The position numbers and the translations under genes are program-made. A stretch of DNA of 61,393 nt from an uncultured Acidobacteriaceae bacterium (GTDB lineage Bacteria > Acidobacteriota > Terriglobia > Terriglobales > Acidobacteriaceae): contig CAIWFH010000140.1 in NCBI GenBank assembly GCA_903911925.1, positions 1 to 61,393 on the forward strand, written 5' to 3'. Below, in pieces: positions 17,553 to 25,747 of this stretch; position 1 is the stretch's first letter; every line of letters begins with the position of its first letter. The notes under the pieces were generated by a model, which ran no database searches, was not told where the DNA came from, and saw nothing but the letters and a program-made list of their open reading frames with translations.

Positions 17553-18539
17553 CTATTTAGATGCGTCGGCGCCGGCTGAATAGAGGTCAACGGAGCCTTT
17601 GTCCACCAGCGCCGTGCCTGTATCCACAAACACCGGGTAGGGCGAGAACGAGTCTGCGCTGTAGTCCTTGTTCAACTGCAGCGGCGCGGCATGGAAGAGT
17701 TCATCCAGCGCCCTGAGGCCCACATAGCCCATAGTGTAGGGCTTCTGGGTGATGGTCGAGTCGATGGTTCCGGCCTTGATTCCGTCCAGCGTATCCTGAT
17801 TGGCGTCCCATGCCATCACCAGGCGGTCGGTGCCTTTGGCGCGGCTTACCGCATCGGCAACGATCTTTCCCGAAGCCGACTCGAGGCTGATAAAGGCGTC
17901 GATCTTCTTGGGGCCGGTGAGCGCCATAAACTCCTGGGTCTTGTCGAACGCATTGCGGGCATCGGCCTTCACGTCGATCACGTCAACAATCTTGATCTCG
18001 GGGTGGCTGGCGAATACATCCTTGAAGCCCTTGAGGCGCTCCTCGGTGTTGGGTTGGCCGGCAAAGCTGAAGAACACCACGTTGCCTTTGCCGCCCAGTT
18101 TCTCAACCGCGTGCTTGCCGCCCATGCGACCGGCCTCGAGGTTGTTGGTTCCGATGAAGAAGAGCCGCTTGCTGCCTGCGGCGTCGGAGTCCACGGTGAC
18201 CACTGGAATGCCGGCGGCGATGGCGGCGTCAATCGCGGGCTTCAGAACGGCAGCGTCGGCCACCGAGATCAGAATGCCGGCCGGCTTCGCGGCGACGGCC
18301 TTATTCATGGCATCCAGCTCAGCCTGCGCGTCGTAGTTCTCAGGCCCCACTACCTTCGCGGTCACTTTGTACAGCCCGGCCGCTTTGTTGAATCCGGCTG
18401 CGGCGGTCTGCCAGTAGGGCAGGTTCAGGTTGGCGCTCACCAGGTAATAGACCTCTTTATTTGAATGCCTGTCGCATCCCGTCGTAGCCAGAATTCCCAG
18501 CGCCAGCACGGCCAACGCAGTTCCCTTGATCGCTTTCAT
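17553..18539 (-). CDS. Periplasmic sugar-binding protein of ABC type (Peripla_BP_4), probable lipoprotein
   Basis: The 328-residue protein has a signal ending ILATTGCDR, with Cys22 a probable lipidation site, then two Rossmann lobes of the RbsB-like class: VYYLVSANLNLPYW, AGILISVADAAVLKPAI, IPVVTVDSDA and FIGTNNLEAGRMGG. The class binds ribose, galactose, xylose or rhamnose for import. No ATPase or permease gene is next to it, so it is an orphan receptor or serves a transporter elsewhere. The ATG has a strong GAGGAGG site. Confidence 0.93.
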   Translation of the reverse strand: MKAIKGTALAVLALGILATTGCDRHSNKEVYYLVSANLNLPYWQTAAAGFNKAAGLYKVTAKVVGPENYDAQAELDAMNKAVAAKPAGILISVADAAVLKPAIDAAIAAGIPVVTVDSDAAGSKRLFFIGTNNLEAGRMGGKHAVEKLGGKGNVVFFSFAGQPNTEERLKGFKDVFASHPEIKIVDVIDVKADARNAFDKTQEFMALTGPKKIDAFISLESASGKIVADAVSRAKGTDRLVMAWDANQDTLDGIKAGTIDSTITQKPYTMGYVGLRALDELFHAAPLQLNKDYSADSFSPYPVFVDTGTALVDKGSVDLYSAGADASK

Positions 18540-18789
18540 CTTTGCCTCCTCTTATGGATGTTGACGGTCCTCTGGAAAGGCGCACGATTTGGCTGCCGCG
18601 CCAGTCCCTGTCAAAAATTCGGCTGGATAGTACGCCAGCCAGCGGGGCCTTGTCCATCTTTCCTTACCAGAGAAGTTATAGCACCGTCGCGCCAGCGGTT
18701 GGTGATTCACGGCACGTAAGGCATTTGCCCTGAGCGCCGGTGTACCGACTTGCGGTATAACGAGACGTAAGCGGAATTGCGCATTTCTT

Positions 18790-19980
18790 ATGAATTCTGA
18801 ACTGAACCAGGGCGCGTTGCCTGCGGGAATCGGCGTTGATGCCGACGGCGAACTGAGCCGCCGCGCTTACGCCGAGCCGCTTCACCCCTATCGCACGCCT
18901 TTTGCCCGCGATGCCGCTCGCGTTCTGCATGCCCGCTCGTTTCGACGCCTGGCCGGCAAGACGCAGGTGTTTGCCCGCCTGGCGAGCGACCCGCCGGGAG
19001 ATCACTCGCGCAGCCGCCTGACGCATACGTTGGAGGTCACCCAGATCTCCCGCACACTGGCTGCCACTCTGGGGCTGAATACTGAGTTGGCTGAAGCGCT
19101 GGCGCTGGCCCACGACATTGGGCATCCGCCTTTTGGCCATGCTGGCGAAGCTGCACTGGACCACGCGCTGCGGGCGCACGGCCTGGGCTTTGACCACAAC
19201 CTGCATGCCCTGCGCATCGTTACCTGGTTTGAGGAACGCTATGCCTCGTTTCGCGGCCTCAACCTGACTCTTGGCGTCCGCGAAGGCATTATCAAGCACT
19301 CCCACGACTACTCTGCCGCCACGCACCCGGAACTCGCTGAGTACTTCCTCGACAGCTTTCCGCCGCTGGAGGCGCAGTTGATTGACCTGGCGGACGAGAT
19401 CGCCTACCTGACTGCCGATCTGGACGATGGGCTGGACTCAGGGATTCTGAAGCTGGGGCAGGTGAGGGAAGGCGTGGCGTTGTTCAGGGGCTTCCACGAC
19501 GCTGTGTTGAGGGATTTCCCCGGGGTAGCTGAGAAACTCGGCTGCTACGAGGCTCTGAAGCGCATGCTGAATGCCCTCGTGACGGATCTGATGGATGAAA
19601 CGCGGCGGCAGGTGAACGGGCTGGGGGCTACCACTCTGGAGCAAATCCGCCGGGCGCCCACGCGGTTGGCGGCGCTGAGTCCGGGGATGGAAGCAGATCG
19701 CGCAGCGGCCAAAAAATTCATGTATGCCGCTTTCTATAATTCGCCCGAGATGGAAGAGGCGCATGCGCACGCCGGGGAGGTGGTCGAGGGCCTTTTTGCG
19801 GCCGTGATGGCCGATCCCTCGATGCTGCCCGAGGACCACCGTGCGCAGATTCCTACCGAAGGCATGGCCCGCACCGTGGCCGACTACATAGCGGGAATGA
19901 CCGACAGCTATATCGAGCAGCTATGGGTGCGGAGCGGCGGAAAGGCGCACCCCACGCAGGACGGCAGGCACGGACTGTGA
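18790..19980 (+). CDS. dgt: dGTP triphosphohydrolase-like protein (HD domain)
   Basis: The 396-residue cytoplasmic protein belongs to the dGTPase family, which cleaves dNTPs to nucleoside plus tripolyphosphate. The HD-type metal site is seen in SRLTHTLEVTQISR, AHDIGHPPFGHAG and LIDLADEIAYLTADLDDG, with the arginine-rich start FRRLAGKTQVF before it. The family takes part in nucleotide pool control and in some phage defence. The Smr gene starts within its stop codon (GTGA), so they form a coupled pair. Confidence 0.93.
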   Translation: MNSELNQGALPAGIGVDADGELSRRAYAEPLHPYRTPFARDAARVLHARSFRRLAGKTQVFARLASDPPGDHSRSRLTHTLEVTQISRTLAATLGLNTELAEALALAHDIGHPPFGHAGEAALDHALRAHGLGFDHNLHALRIVTWFEERYASFRGLNLTLGVREGIIKHSHDYSAATHPELAEYFLDSFPPLEAQLIDLADEIAYLTADLDDGLDSGILKLGQVREGVALFRGFHDAVLRDFPGVAEKLGCYEALKRMLNALVTDLMDETRRQVNGLGATTLEQIRRAPTRLAALSPGMEADRAAAKKFMYAAFYNSPEMEEAHAHAGEVVEGLFAAVMADPSMLPEDHRAQIPTEGMARTVADYIAGMTDSYIEQLWVRSGGKAHPTQDGRHGL

Positions 19981-20309
19981 ATCAATCCCGTTCGATCGAT
20001 CTGCATCACCACACTGTTCTCGAGGCGCTGCGGGACTTTGTCCGGTTCTACAACGGCTGCGTGCGGAGCGGTTACCGCGGCCGCATTGAAGTGATCCACG
20101 GCTACGGCTCGAATGGCTCGGGAGGGATCATCCGCGAGGAACTGCGCAAGTTTCTCTCGGCGCACGACAGCATTTTCGGAGAGTTTCTGCCCGGAGAGAG
20201 CCTGCGGAACCCCGGCGTCACCATTGTCTATGCAAAAGACACTTTGGCGCCGCTCGTCTATGGGTCGGGGTCTTATTCAGGCGGGAGCAGAGGAAAGGGC
20301 AGGTTCTGA
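19977..20309 (+). CDS. Small Smr-domain protein
   Basis: The 110-residue product is essentially one Smr domain: SIDLHHHTVLEALRDF gives the DLH motif and IEVIHGYGSNGSGGIIR the HGxG motif. Stand-alone Smr proteins have nicking or RNA-cleaving activity. I chose the GTG at 19977, which overlaps the dgt stop as GTGA, over the ATG at 19923, because the domain starts immediately after it. Coupling with a dNTPase gene suggests a nucleic-acid quality-control link, but this is inference. Confidence 0.85.
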   Translation: MNQSRSIDLHHHTVLEALRDFVRFYNGCVRSGYRGRIEVIHGYGSNGSGGIIREELRKFLSAHDSIFGEFLPGESLRNPGVTIVYAKDTLAPLVYGSGSYSGGSRGKGRF

Positions 20310-20318
20310 CCAGCCCAC

Positions 20319-20729
20319 TCACTTGGCGGGGAGAAATTCGATCTGCGCAAGATCTGAAACGGCTTTGAAACCAAAGTCGGCGGTCACAAGCACACTGTCA
20401 GCGGATTCCATTGCCAGTTCGAGCGCGAAGGCGTCTGCGTAGCCGATCTTCCGGTCTATCTTCAAGCCGGCTGCCTTCACGGCGCGTTCGCCGTTCACCG
20501 GGACAATGGTCGCTTCACTTGGCAGAAGGCTGCTCAAGATGCGCATTTCTTCGCTTTCGCCAAATCGCTGGCGCAGCCGTCCTGCAATTTCGCCCCATTG
20601 CACGACGGAGACGAACACAGCCGCTCGGTTGACGACACAGGCCATCAAAATGTCTTCAATCATTTCAGCGCCTGCCGAGGCCTCGACGTATCGCAGCACG
20701 GCGGACGAGTCCAAAACGTAAGTTGTCAT
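20319..20729 (-). CDS. vapC: PIN-domain toxin of a VapBC pair
   Basis: The 136-residue PIN domain has its acidic residues in place: Asp7 (YVLDSSA), Glu47 (QWGEIAG), Asp99 (YADAFA) and Asp118 (TADFGF). VapC toxins are RNases that cut tRNA or rRNA. It lies nine bases after an AbrB-type antitoxin gene on the same strand, the standard VapB-VapC order. Confidence 0.93.
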   Translation of the reverse strand: MTTYVLDSSAVLRYVEASAGAEMIEDILMACVVNRAAVFVSVVQWGEIAGRLRQRFGESEEMRILSSLLPSEATIVPVNGERAVKAAGLKIDRKIGYADAFALELAMESADSVLVTADFGFKAVSDLAQIEFLPAK

Positions 20730-20738
20730 TGAAATGTC

Positions 20739-21008
20739 TTACCAACCCTCTTCAGCCAACTCGCGCTCACGCTCACGTCGGCGGTCTTCCAGAAGAGCCT
20801 CGGTCATTGAGGGTCCGCCTGCACAACATCCCCGCATCTCTTTAATCCGGCGCAGTTTCGCGGCCAGCGTGTCCGGTTCCAGAATCAACTGGGTGCCTTC
20901 AACCCGCACGGCCACCCTGGTACCCGGCAGAATTCCCAATTGCTCGCGAATCGCCGCTGGAATCACCAATTGCCCCTTGGTGCTTACGGTTGTGAATAGC
21001 TGCTCCAT
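20739..21008 (-). CDS. vapB: AbrB/SpoVT-type antitoxin of a VapBC pair
   Basis: The 89-residue protein begins with a swapped-hairpin AbrB domain, TVSTKGQLVIPAAIREQLGI, followed by a C-terminal charged tail (DRRRERERELAEEGW) that would wrap round the toxin. It should bind its own promoter and neutralise VapC. The upstream region holds five copies of a GTAAGAC-like word that may be the operator. Confidence 0.93.
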   Translation of the reverse strand: MEQLFTTVSTKGQLVIPAAIREQLGILPGTRVAVRVEGTQLILEPDTLAAKLRRIKEMRGCCAGGPSMTEALLEDRRRERERELAEEGW

Positions 21009-21027
21009 GGCTTACATTTTACCGGAA

Positions 21028-21107
21028 GTAAGACGAAATTGAAAAGTAAGATGATGACAGGTGGGTAAGACGTTGGTGCGTGTCTTACTTCGAGCTGCTT
21101 GTCTTAC
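21028..21107. promoter_or_regulatory. Putative VapB operator with five GTAAGAC-like words
   Basis: GTAAGAC occurs at 21028-21034 and 21065-21071, GTAAGAT at 21046-21052, and the inverse GTCTTAC at 21082-21088 and 21101-21107. The spacings are 18, 19, 17 and 19 bases, near two helical turns, as expected for a binding array. It covers the region just upstream of vapB; the last copy touches the stop of the asd-like gene. Function is inferred from location. Confidence 0.6.
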
Positions 21108-22135
21108 TGCACTGTCCCCTGCGGCCGAAGCCTGCGCAAGTCCAGGGCGCACTCCACAGCGTTCTGGGCAAGAAGCCGGAGATTGTCTGAGGCGGCCCAA
21201 ATCCACAGGCGGGAAACCTGGCTCGAATTGCGGGGGCCGGGCTCGGTTCTTAGCCGTATCAGCACGTCATTCTGTCCGGTAGCAGCGAGATTTGAGGGCG
21301 AGTCGGTGTCTTCAAGGACCAGGTCAACGTGATCGCCGCTCAAGGCCTCTTCGAGGGCAAAGACTTCAACCGGGCGCTCCAACTCAACCGCGATTGAGAA
21401 GGTATGGCCGTGAAAAACCGGGGCCTGAATGACCTGAAGGGCCAGCGCCGGCCAGCGCCCTGCCGCCAGCGCTTCGTAGTGGCGGCGGATGCGGGCTTCG
21501 GCCGCACTGAGGCTGATGGTGGCGGATTCTCCTAGCCCGGCCAGCAGGTTGTAGGCGGCCTGTGCGTCATAGACGGCGCGGGGCAGATTCTGGAAGCTGA
21601 GCAGGTTCACGGTCTGCTGATGCAGTTCGTCCATGGCGGCGCGGCCAAACTCGCTGGCCGGCTCAAGCAGGGTAGCGGCGGCAAAGCGTACCGGGGCGGC
21701 CTGCTGCAACCGCTCCAGCACCAGGGCCAGAGCCAATGCGGCGGGATGAGCCGGTACAACGGCCGGTGTAAACAGGTCAGGCTCGGCGGCTTCAGAGCCC
21801 AGCCAGGGAGCCCGCACCAGCACGCCGGTCTCCTGGTCGAGTGCGCCAGAGAGATCCAGAACCGTGGAACCGGCCCGCAGCGCATGGCGCCAGTGCTTGC
21901 GGGTCAGGCTCTCGGAGCCGCAGAAAAATGTGAAGTCGATTTGCTCAAAGGCATCGATTCCAATGGCTTGAACCACCGCGATCTCGTCGCCTACCTGTTC
22001 CAACTGGCCCCGGGCATCTTCTTCGTCGAGCAGCGTTAAGCCGGAAGCCGCAAGCGGCGACTCTTCCAGCGCTTCTTTCAGCTCGCGGCCCACCAGGGTC
22101 GAAGCTCCGGCAATGGCGATCTTGTACACAGGCAT
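21104..22135 (-). CDS. Aspartate-semialdehyde dehydrogenase-like protein lacking the catalytic cysteine
   Basis: The N terminus (YKIAIAGASTLVGRELKEAL) is a Rossmann NADP site of the ASADH type, and FHGHTFSIAVEL, GDHVDLVLEDTDSPS and VECALD are further family marks. But the stretch that should contain the NCS/T catalytic motif reads FTPAVVPAHPAALA, with no cysteine. This matches the USG-1 type of inactive paralogue rather than true Asd. It is the last gene of a phospholipid operon, 12 bases after pssA. A lysine/threonine pathway role is therefore doubtful. Confidence 0.85.
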   Translation of the reverse strand: MPVYKIAIAGASTLVGRELKEALEESPLAASGLTLLDEEDARGQLEQVGDEIAVVQAIGIDAFEQIDFTFFCGSESLTRKHWRHALRAGSTVLDLSGALDQETGVLVRAPWLGSEAAEPDLFTPAVVPAHPAALALALVLERLQQAAPVRFAAATLLEPASEFGRAAMDELHQQTVNLLSFQNLPRAVYDAQAAYNLLAGLGESATISLSAAEARIRRHYEALAAGRWPALALQVIQAPVFHGHTFSIAVELERPVEVFALEEALSGDHVDLVLEDTDSPSNLAATGQNDVLIRLRTEPGPRNSSQVSRLWIWAASDNLRLLAQNAVECALDLRRLRPQGTVQ

Positions 22136-22147
22136 CCTTGGGTTGGA

Positions 22148-23047
22148 TTAGGAATGGGCCGGCGGTTCCGGCTCTGCGGCGATTTCAGCAACAGGCCCGG
22201 CCCGGCGCCATCTGCGCCGGCGCGACCAGGAGTATGCGGCCCGCGCCCAGATGCCGCTGAAGGTGTAGACCACCGCCATGGCGAACAGGACCACGTTGGA
22301 GAAGCGGATGACGACGTAAAGCACGACTGCCAGCACAAACAACAACTGGAACGGATGGCTGCGGGAGAAATTAATCTCCTTGCCCGACCAGAAACGCCAG
22401 GTGCTGACCATGAGGAAGCCGCCCAGGCCGACGGTGATGAGCCAGATGATGGCCACCCACCAGGCCTCGACCGGGTACCCGTAGCACATATGCACGGTGG
22501 CGGCCAACAGGCCGGCGGCGGCGGGAATCGGCATGCCGACAAAGTACTTTCGATCGGGACGGCCCGGATTTCTAGGCTGAGGATTCTTGCTGATGTTGAA
22601 GCGCGCCAGCCGTGAAACTCCGCCGATGAGGAAGAGGAAACAGATGAATGCCCCGGCCTGGTGCAGATGCTGCAGCAACTGAGCGCTGATGGTTTCAGGC
22701 AGGAAGTGGAAGCCCCAGATGAGCGCCAGCAGGCTGGGCGCCACGCCAAAACTGATGGCGTCGGCCAGGGAATCCAGTTCCTTGCCGAATTCGCTGCAAG
22801 TATTGGTCATGCGGGCGATGCGGCCGTCCAGCGAGTCCATGGGAATGGCAATCAGGATGGCAATGGCCGCGATGTCCAGGTGCGATGCGGCATTTGCCAA
22901 ATCGCTGATGGCCTTGATGGTCTCAGTGATGGAGAAATAGCCGAGGGCGATGTTGCCCGCCGTAAAGAAAGACGGCAGCAGGAACATGCCGCGGCGCAAT
23001 TGGGCTTGTGCCTTGGCTTTGGCCGCGGCGGGATTGAGACCGGTCAC
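22148..23047 (-). CDS. pssA: CDP-diacylglycerol-serine O-phosphatidyltransferase
   Basis: PssA joins CDP-diacylglycerol and serine to form phosphatidylserine in the membrane. The 299-residue protein contains the CDP-alcohol phosphotransferase signature D-G-x2-A-R-x8-G-x3-D-x3-[10 protein letters not shown], then [16 protein letters not shown]. Several hydrophobic helices follow. The start is a GTG overlapping the psd stop as GTGA. The next step, decarboxylation, is encoded by the adjacent psd. Confidence 0.96.
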   Translation of the reverse strand: MTGLNPAAAKAKAQAQLRRGMFLLPSFFTAGNIALGYFSITETIKAISDLANAASHLDIAAIAILIAIPMDSLDGRIARMTNTCSEFGKELDSLADAISFGVAPSLLALIWGFHFLPETISAQLLQHLHQAGAFICFLFLIGGVSRLARFNISKNPQPRNPGRPDRKYFVGMPIPAAAGLLAATVHMCYGYPVEAWWVAIIWLITVGLGGFLMVSTWRFWSGKEINFSRSHPFQLLFVLAVVLYVVIRFSNVVLFAMAVVYTFSGIWARAAYSWSRRRRWRRAGPVAEIAAEPEPPAHS

Positions 23048-23673
23048 TTTGCTTCTCCCCTGGGCATTGCCGCCAGGATGCTGGCGCCGCCCTTCACTCG
23101 TTGGCCTACCTTGACGTGCAGGGTGGCCTCTGCCGGCAAAACCACGTCGACTCTTGAACCGAACTTGATGAGACCCACGCGCTGGCCGCGCTCGACCGTG
23201 TCGCCCTCTTTCAGGTTGAAGACGATGCGGCGGGCGATAAGGCCGGCAATCTGCTTGAAGACGACCTGAATTCCTTCGCCCTGCACGGTCACCGCATTCT
23301 GCTCATTGCGGTCGGCTGAAGCGGGATTCATGGCGTTCAGGTAAAGCCCCTTCTGGTAGCGGACACTGGTGAGCATGCCGCCTATGGGCGACCGGTTCAC
23401 GTGCACGTTGAAGACGCTGAGAAAGATGCTGATGCGCTGCCGGGGGCCGTCAGGGGTAGAGATGGTCGCCGTTTCAGTGACCTTCCCGTCGCCGGGAGAG
23501 ACAATCAAGCCCGGCCCATCTGGAATGGTTCGCCGGGGGTCGCGGAAGAACCAGAGAAAGAAAGCCGCCAGAAGCACGGGCGCAATGCTCCACGCCCAAT
23601 TGCCTGTAGCCCACGCCAGCAAGACCGCCACCGCCAGCAAGCTCAAACCGTAGATATAACCGTCTCGAACCAT
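23044..23673 (-). CDS. psd: Phosphatidylserine decarboxylase (short form)
   Basis: This enzyme converts phosphatidylserine to phosphatidylethanolamine. The 209-residue protein has one or two N-terminal membrane segments, then [33 protein letters not shown] and the self-cleavage site in KFGSRVD, where the Gly-Ser bond yields the pyruvoyl cofactor. I chose the ATG at 23673 (MVRDGYIYG) because the family begins there; a longer frame exists from 23772. It is the first gene of the psd-pssA-asd-like operon. Confidence 0.95.
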   Translation of the reverse strand: MVRDGYIYGLSLLAVAVLLAWATGNWAWSIAPVLLAAFFLWFFRDPRRTIPDGPGLIVSPGDGKVTETATISTPDGPRQRISIFLSVFNVHVNRSPIGGMLTSVRYQKGLYLNAMNPASADRNEQNAVTVQGEGIQVVFKQIAGLIARRIVFNLKEGDTVERGQRVGLIKFGSRVDVVLPAEATLHVKVGQRVKGGASILAAMPRGEAK

Positions 23674-23813
23674 TGTTCCAACGATTATACGGTGATTGAG
23701 CTCGCCTGCCGACTTAATGAAAAGCGGCAGGAGGCGCGCACATCTCGCGGTGAGGCCGCTTGCCGTGGGCACTCAAGCAAATCGCCTGCAAACTTCCAAA
23801 TTACTTCAATGAC

Positions 23814-24023
23814 CTAAGCGACGGCCGGCGCCCGGTGCTCCAGGGCGAACATCAGGTCTTTGGCGTGCAATTTGAGTTTCTTCAAGCGCACTTCTTCCAG
23901 CTGTTCTTCGACTGAGAGATAGGGCTTTTGAAGCAATTCTTCCAAACGCTGAGCGTAGTGATGATGTTCGGCCTGCAGGCGATTAAGTTCTTCGCTCAGC
24001 GTTGAGTCCTGTATTTCATCCAT
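23814..24023 (-). CDS. DUF465/YdcH-like small coiled-coil protein
   Basis: The 69-residue product, MDEIQDSTLSEELNRLQAE onward, is nearly all helix and carries the YLSVEEQLEEVRLKKLKL segment typical of the YdcH/DUF465 group. Family function is unknown. The ATG at 24023 has a near-perfect GGAGG site; the frame extends upstream without one. Confidence 0.88.
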   Translation of the reverse strand: MDEIQDSTLSEELNRLQAEHHHYAQRLEELLQKPYLSVEEQLEEVRLKKLKLHAKDLMFALEHRAPAVA

Positions 24024-24177
24024 CAAGCACCTCCGTTTTGTTACTAAACATTTACATATATCGCCACCAGAGGACAACAGGCAAGCCTGAAGCGGACCGA
24101 AGGTCACCAGAAACTGTGGAATTCGTTCCGGAAGCAAATCAAGAGTGATGGAAATCACATCTGCCGTCCGCAAGCCC

Positions 24178-24921
24178 TCAGCCGAGATGCAGGGTCAGGA
24201 GAACCGCATCCTCAACCGGGTCAGCGTAGTAGCCGGGACGGCGGCCGGTTTCGACAAAACCGAGGGCCAGGTAGAGCCGGAGAGCGGGTAGATTGGAGGG
24301 CCGGACTTCCAGTAAGACTTCCGTAACCCCTGCCGCCCGAAAATCGGCCAGGAGTGCGGTGAAGAGTCGTCGGGCGAGCCCGCGCCTTTGGTACGCTGCG
24401 GCAACGGTGATCGATTCCAACTCCGCCTGGGAGCCGATCCAGCTAGCCACTGCAAAGCCCACCACCAACTGCAATCTAGGGGCTGCTTGGGCTTCGGAAG
24501 AACTCAGCGCCGCGCTTTGCTTTGGGAGCCCTGTATCAGGGCACGACTTTAGTCGTGCCGAAAATGCCTCATAACCAAGGTGGGCTTTATCGGCTGCGGA
24601 AAAACTTCCCAAGTCGGCGTCTTCCAAGTGCTTTGTGTCAGGGCACGACTTCAGTCGTGCCGAAACCGCCCTGGAATCGATGTGGGCTTTAGCCCCTGCA
24701 AAGGCCTGACCAGGCTCATTGCTTGAACTCGGGCTTTTTTCCGCAGCCTGTTCAACTACCAGGCACACCCGTCGAGGAGTCGCATCGGGGTCAAGGGCAG
24801 CAGCGTAGGCCGCCAGCGGCCAGTGCGGCGCGTGCTCCAGTTCCGCGGCAATCTCCATCACCCGGCCGAGGTCCTCAGTCGTCATACGGCGAATTTTCGG
24901 CTCTTGCGTTGCGAAGTTCAT
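24178..24921 (-). CDS. rimI: Ribosomal-protein-alanine acetyltransferase-like GNAT protein with an internal repeat insertion
   Basis: RimI-type enzymes acetylate the N terminus of ribosomal protein S18. The GNAT fold is visible as the N-terminal IRRMTTEDLGRVMEI, VVGFAVASWIG, the acetyl-CoA loop YQRRGLARRLF and ALRLYLALGFVETGRR. The protein is 247 residues against about 150-160 usual, because residues 61-148 come from two copies of a dispersed repeat; both read AKAH or DKAH, then SARLKSCPDT, in the same frame without stops. The insert falls between two strands, so the enzyme may tolerate it. It overlaps tsaB by ATGA. Confidence 0.88.
   Translation of the reverse strand: MNFATQEPKIRRMTTEDLGRVMEIAAELEHAPHWPLAAYAAALDPDATPRRVCLVVEQAAEKSPSSSNEPGQAFAGAKAHIDSRAVSARLKSCPDTKHLEDADLGSFSAADKAHLGYEAFSARLKSCPDTGLPKQSAALSSSEAQAAPRLQLVVGFAVASWIGSQAELESITVAAAYQRRGLARRLFTALLADFRAAGVTEVLLEVRPSNLPALRLYLALGFVETGRRPGYYADPVEDAVLLTLHLG
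24535..24700. repeat. Two REP-like units inserted inside rimI
   Basis: The palindromes GCACGACTTTAGTCGTGCC (24541-24559) and GCACGACTTCAGTCGTGCC (24643-24661) lie 102 bases apart, a multiple of three. Each is followed by GTGGGCTTTA words related to the GGGGCTAAAGCCC hairpin. The family recurs at 39855-40078. Confidence 0.9.
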
Positions 24922-25628
24922 GCTCGTTCAGTCGCCGCCGTGGCTGGTTCGCCGAAGATTTCCGCATCGGAGCGGCGCAGGTAGTGGCCGTCGAGCAGGG
25001 CCAGGTCAGCAAACTCTCCGGCTGCGGCGCGCGGTGCGGCAAGCGAGAGCGCATCGGCAGCCGTGGGCGCTGCCAGGTGGAGAAGTTCTGTCCCCGGCCA
25101 TGCAGCTGCGAGTAGCGTGGCGGCAGCCTCGTCGGAGATGGCGATCCGGCTGGGAGGCGCGAGAGCGGCAAACTCCGGTGCACCGGCAAGCAGTTCTCTT
25201 GCTTCTTGTCCTGCCTCGCCGGCCCGTAGAAAAACCTCGTGGCGATGGGCATCGATTGCGGCCCAGGCCACGCCGGCTTTCAATGCCAGCACCTCAAGCC
25301 GCGATACTGCCACCACTGGAATCTGCGCGGCCTCCGCCAGCCCTTTGACCGCGCTGAGCCCAACCCGCACGCCGGTAAAGCTGCCGGGTCCGCTCACGGC
25401 CACAATACAGCCCAAATCCTTCAACGCAACTCCGGCCTCGGCAAGCACGCGGCCGACGGCGGAGACCAAGGTGGACGAGTAGCTGCGCCCTTCAAGCTCA
25501 ATCTGCCCCAGAATCTCAACTGCGCCCCCGGCCAAGCGCCCCAGGGCGACAGTCCCCATGGGCCCGCAGGTGTCGATACCCAGCAGTAGCGCGCCAGGCG
25601 GCAACGGATTGGACAAATTGACCGGCAT
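24918..25628 (-). CDS. tsaB: tRNA threonylcarbamoyladenosine biosynthesis protein TsaB
   Basis: TsaB is the non-catalytic partner of TsaD in forming t6A37 on ANN-decoding tRNAs. The 236-residue protein has LLLGIDTCG at the start of an ASKHA fold, RSYSSTLVSAVGRVL, and the AVSGPGSFTGVRVGLSA loop typical of TsaB. The ATG at 25628 has a GGAAGGG site; the longer frame from 25769 has no support. Pairing with rimI by ATGA overlap is common in bacteria. Confidence 0.95.
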   Translation of the reverse strand: MPVNLSNPLPPGALLLGIDTCGPMGTVALGRLAGGAVEILGQIELEGRSYSSTLVSAVGRVLAEAGVALKDLGCIVAVSGPGSFTGVRVGLSAVKGLAEAAQIPVVAVSRLEVLALKAGVAWAAIDAHRHEVFLRAGEAGQEARELLAGAPEFAALAPPSRIAISDEAAATLLAAAWPGTELLHLAAPTAADALSLAAPRAAAGEFADLALLDGHYLRRSDAEIFGEPATAATERA

Positions 25629-25747
25629 AACCCTTCCAGAATGACACAGCGCCAACCGGAGGTTCCATTCGGCCGCTTCCGGTATTCTGATGAGAGCGTC
25701 CCAGTGAATCGCACGGCTGCCGAAAGCGCCGGAAAAAAGGAGCACCT

